The position numbers were made by a program, and so were the translations under genes. Below, in pieces: positions 8,301-9,177 of a stretch of DNA of 9,177 nt (within the stretch, counting starts at the first letter, position 1; every line of letters starts with the position of its first letter). The stretch spans positions 1-9,177 of the forward strand of contig USGR01000027.1 of NCBI GenBank assembly GCA_900554165.1. The letters run 5' to 3'. The notes beneath the pieces are model-generated. The model searched no databases and was not told the origin of the DNA. It was given only the letters and a program-made list of their open reading frames with translations. The stretch is from an uncultured Oscillospiraceae bacterium (GTDB taxonomy: Bacteria > Bacillota_A > Clostridia > Oscillospirales > Acutalibacteraceae).

Positions 8301-8832
8301 GCCGGCGTTTATGCACTCACGCGGAATGACTCCTGCCGAACGCGGCACGGCTCTGCATGAATTTATGCAGTATGCAGATTTTGAGAAAGCAGCTGAAAAT
8401 ACAGCGGCCGAAATTGAACGAATAGCGTCGCTTGAATATATCACAAAGGAGCAGGCGGCATCAATAGACATAAAAAAGGCGGCGGCATTTTTTGACGGCG
8501 AACTTTATAACAGGATACAAGGGGCTGAGAATATATGGCGTGAGTGGCGCTTTATGCTTGATATGCCGGCATCAAGTATATATGGAGATGGCGCGTCTGA
8601 CGAATTGATAGTGGTGCAGGGAATTATAGACTGCTTTTTTGAAGAGCCGGACGGCATTGTCGTAATAGATTATAAAACCGACAACGTAAAGCGGGAAGAA
8701 GAGCTGGTTGAGAGATATAGCTCACAGCTAAATCTGTATTCATATGCAATTAAGCAACTGCGCGGCAGAGATGTCAAGGAAGCATTAATATATTCATTTG
8801 AATTGGGAAAAAGTGTAAGAATAGGTTTATAA
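5317..8832 (+). CDS. addA: ATP-dependent helicase/nuclease subunit A (AddA)
   Basis: This 1171-residue protein is the motor and second nuclease subunit of AddAB, a UvrD/RecB-like SF1A helicase moving 3' to 5'. Motifs run in order: Q motif LTDNQRDAV; Walker A AAAGSGKT (23-30); motif II D396-E-Y-Q-D400; motif III GDVKQSIYRFR from 423; motif IV ENFRSR; motif V MSIHKSKGLQFP from 762; motif VI YVAMTRAEEKL from 839. The C-terminal RecB-family nuclease has H1014 (RGTALHE), D1105 (GIIDCFF), D1118-Y-K1120 (VIDYKTD) and Q1137-x3-Y1141, so it should be catalytically competent. Length is slightly short of the usual 1200-1250. The GTG start follows a near-perfect ribosome binding site and gives the expected N-terminus. 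The gene overlaps addB by 20 bp, consistent with equimolar synthesis of the heterodimer. No sbcD or sbcC follows, although these often accompany addAB. Confidence 0.97.
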   Translation: MAITLTDNQRDAVYAEAPVLVSAAAGSGKTAVLTQRVLRLLTDDKNPVPADRLLIVTFTKAAASEMKERISSALRSALKSEPDNRLLRRQRTLLPKAKICTIDSYCQDFVKRYFHILGISPNMRIIDDDRREALRRRAVNDCIEEYFAAGDSDFIKLLRFLAADNPEQIFKIIFSLSDFLSSLAFGDEWVEKVKGMYSAADLTDTPWAHTVLSTAGQRLAAAHAMLHRAIAKMEGDEKLQKAYLSAFTSAMREIGRMADMAQQDDWNGLYASLSEFKFPQTGQVRGHEDKAFAESIKSAKNDADEIVKEVKELISCDIETTAEDVRRLAPVINKLFEVTKRYNTILSEYKRESGGLDFSDIEHLALSLLVKRENGDIMLTDIANEEAKRYDEVLIDEYQDVNDLQDTLVYTLSGGGKRLFMVGDVKQSIYRFRQSEPDIFLKKRTDYKANDQAGCRYIVLDENFRSRSGVCEAVNFFFSRLMTKESGEMDYTSDDRLIPSAAFPENGQSDAEIHIIEKSGVKEKSEELEARYIAGYIKEKMSAPPFLKGADGTLRRAEYGDFTILLRSPSSKAGIYYNELKAAGIPVWCDLSGGFFESAEIMTIISLLKVIDNPLRDIPLLSVLMSPIYGFTAEQAALMRSESRSGSLYDALFRAAGGNAAAAAVINDIDDLRKMSILMPADEFLVYLFDRTSYMSLVNAMENGAQREANLLKLIGMAKQYEKSGGQGLGGFVRYITNMEEVRPDLSCAQPAAEVSGMVKIMSIHKSKGLQFPVCIIAGCASKFNKQDINAGLIMHRSSGLGLMCRDNGRDIRYNTLPRQAIALDLRRELIAEEMRILYVAMTRAEEKLVFVMTKDNVESAISKHAAALEAEWSSPNDPIDAQTVLSASGMGDWVLMCALLHPSGDILRKMCGSHLNAAVADSGIDVKLINAENIILPESDEEILPLEASSEIIEKIKESAEYIYTGAGSKGLPVKLTASEITHGADKKNMFKSRPAFMHSRGMTPAERGTALHEFMQYADFEKAAENTAAEIERIASLEYITKEQAASIDIKKAAAFFDGELYNRIQGAENIWREWRFMLDMPASSIYGDGASDELIVVQGIIDCFFEEPDGIVVIDYKTDNVKREEELVERYSSQLNLYSYAIKQLRGRDVKEALIYSFELGKSVRIGL

Positions 8833-8837
8833 TTCTG

Positions 8838-8866
8838 TTGACTTTAAAGGAAAAATCATATATAAT
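8838..8866 (+). promoter_or_regulatory. strong sigma-A-type promoter downstream of addA
   Basis: TTGACT (8838-8843), a 17-bp spacer and TATAAT (8861-8866) form the best consensus promoter in the window. It begins 6 bp after the addA stop. Initiation would be near 8873, and the first ATG on the transcript (8882) has no ribosome binding site, so a non-coding RNA or the tRNA-like region further on is the more natural target. The target is unknown. Confidence 0.6.
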
Positions 8867-8873
8867 ATGATTT
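8853..8873. repeat. perfect inverted repeat over the -10 box
   Basis: Arms AAATCATAT (8853-8861) and ATATGATTT (8865-8873) are exactly complementary around a 3-bp ATA centre. The repeat covers the -10 box and the likely start site of the post-addA promoter. It could be an operator for a dimeric repressor. It could also be a weak hairpin ending addA transcripts, but it is AT-rich and has no long T-tract, so it is a poor intrinsic terminator. Confidence 0.55.
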
Positions 8874-8921
8874 GCTCATTAATGAAGCCTTTCTTGGTAA
8901 GCTTATATATAGCAGAGAATA

Positions 8922-8976
8922 GAGGCGGCAAAGGCGCAGCGGTCGGCAATTGTCAAGGCGGTTAAGCCGAAGACAG
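8922..8976. repeat. 55-bp direct repeat, copy 1
   Basis: It is identical base for base to 9123-9177, at an offset of 201 bp, and about 62% G+C. Similarity continues about 11 bp upstream in diverged form (GCAGA-GAA against GCAGATGAA), which points to a real repeat family rather than a pure artefact. Confidence 0.9.
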
Positions 8977-9014
8977 AGCCGGGCACCGCAAGAGTATCGC
9001 GGGCGCGGCTGCTC
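8976..9014 (+). other. GC-rich hairpin after repeat copy 1
   Basis: GAGCCG (8976-8981) pairs with CGG (9006-9008) and CTC (9012-9014) around a CTG bulge. CCGC (8986-8989) pairs with GCGG (8999-9002) around a 9-nt loop. It is followed by ACTTTGTTCT, which is too poor in T for a standard terminator. It might end a short RNA started at the 8838-8866 promoter. Confidence 0.35.
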
Positions 9015-9064
9015 ACTTTGTTCTGTGTGATGTATAAGCTGGTAAGTTACAAAGTTTAATATAT

Positions 9065-9086
9065 GCGGGTATGGCGGAATTGGCAG
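9065..9086 (+). pseudogene. tRNA-Leu 5'-end-like fragment, not continued
   Basis: The 22 bases match the 5' end of Firmicutes leucine tRNA as I recall it: acceptor strand GCGGGTA, T8-G9, D-stem GCG, then D-loop GAATTGGCAG. The next bases should complete the D arm (A-C-G-C) but instead read CTTTGCAGCC. No acceptor complement TACCCGC, anticodon arm or T arm follows before the window ends. It is therefore a fragment, an interrupted gene, an assembly chimera or a coincidence. A 31-codon reading frame from 9071 crosses the same bases. Confidence 0.4.
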
Positions 9087-9122
9087 CTTTGCAGCCGGAG
9101 CGCTGCCTGCGGCAGATGAAGC

Positions 9123-9177
9123 GAGGCGGCAAAGGCGCAGCGGTCGGCAATTGTCAAGGCGGTTAAGCCGAAGACAG
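9123..9177. repeat. 55-bp direct repeat, copy 2, ending at the window edge
   Basis: It is identical to 8922-8976. Its last identical base is the last base of the window, so the true repeat may be longer. A contig stopping exactly at a repeated 55-mer is what a de Bruijn assembler with k=55 would produce. Confidence 0.9.

Larger units (their letters stand above)
8833..9177. other. 345-bp region after addA without a convincing gene
   Basis: The first 80 bp are AT-rich and hold a strong promoter-like site overlapping a palindrome. From about 8922 the sequence becomes GC-rich and repetitive. It contains copy 1 of a 55-bp repeat, a GC-rich hairpin, an AT-rich stretch (about 9040-9064), a leucine-tRNA-like 22-mer, a GC-rich hairpin-forming segment (9082-9115) and copy 2 of the repeat, where the window stops. 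Only mini-ORFs of 31 codons or fewer are present, with no credible ribosome binding sites. I see no match to RNase P RNA, tmRNA or SRP RNA. Confidence 0.7.

Noticed and set aside
1845..8832. Enrichment of a Chi-like octamer or of AGCGG around addAB.
   Set aside because: Short GC-rich words such as AGCGG are expected often at this composition, and I cannot compute enrichment or strand bias from one window.
8913..9059. An open frame of 48 codons through repeat copy 1, and minus-strand open frames through both copies.
   Set aside because: None has a plausible start codon with a ribosome binding site, their compositions are biased by the GC-rich repeat, and they resemble no family I recognise.
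8922..9177. A CRISPR array, because of the repeated sequence.
   Set aside because: There are only two copies, the unit is 55 bp and the interval is 146 bp with no regular spacers. No cas gene is in the window.
8870..9177. RNase P RNA, tmRNA, SRP RNA, or a group I intron inside tRNA-Leu.
   Set aside because: I could not find the conserved core sequences of these RNAs. The tRNA break lies in the D loop rather than the anticodon loop, where group I introns sit.

Overview
The window looks like chromosomal DNA from an anaerobic, fermentative member of the Clostridia (Bacillota). The reasons are an AddAB-type recombination nuclease in the order addB-addA, an acetate kinase next to a TmcAL (YlbM) gene, strong GGAGG-type ribosome binding sites with one GTG and one TTG start, and very AT-rich sigma-A-like promoters between moderately GC-balanced genes. 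The right end has features of a contig broken at a dispersed repeat.

Layout. Positions 1-215 (minus) hold the first 71 codons of tmcAL, the tRNA(Met) cytidine acetate ligase. A 148-bp divergent promoter region separates it from ackA (364-1566, plus), a complete acetate kinase of 400 residues. A 278-bp gap follows with a large imperfect stem-loop and T-tract (terminator) and then a promoter for addB. addB (1845-5336) and addA (5317-8832) overlap by 20 bp and form a translationally coupled operon. Positions 8833-9177 have no convincing gene. They hold a strong promoter-like site overlapping a perfect palindrome, two copies of an exact 55-bp direct repeat (the second flush with the window end), a GC-rich hairpin, and a 22-nt match to the 5' end of a leucine tRNA that is not continued.

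How the genes work together. AckA interconverts acetyl phosphate and acetate with ATP synthesis. TmcAL uses acetate and ATP to make acetyl-AMP for ac4C at the wobble base of elongator tRNA-Met, so the two divergent genes produce and consume the same metabolite. No pta is in the window. AddA and AddB make the heterodimeric helicase-nuclease that resects double-strand ends for RecA-dependent repair. Both nuclease centres, the AddB iron-sulfur cysteines and all AddA helicase motifs are intact. The AddB Walker A has lost its usual glycine before the lysine.

Most of the window is ordinary housekeeping DNA, and I find no clear new multi-gene system. The parts most worth a second look are the non-coding tail after addA, the structured ackA-addB spacer, and the recurring palindromic -10 regions.
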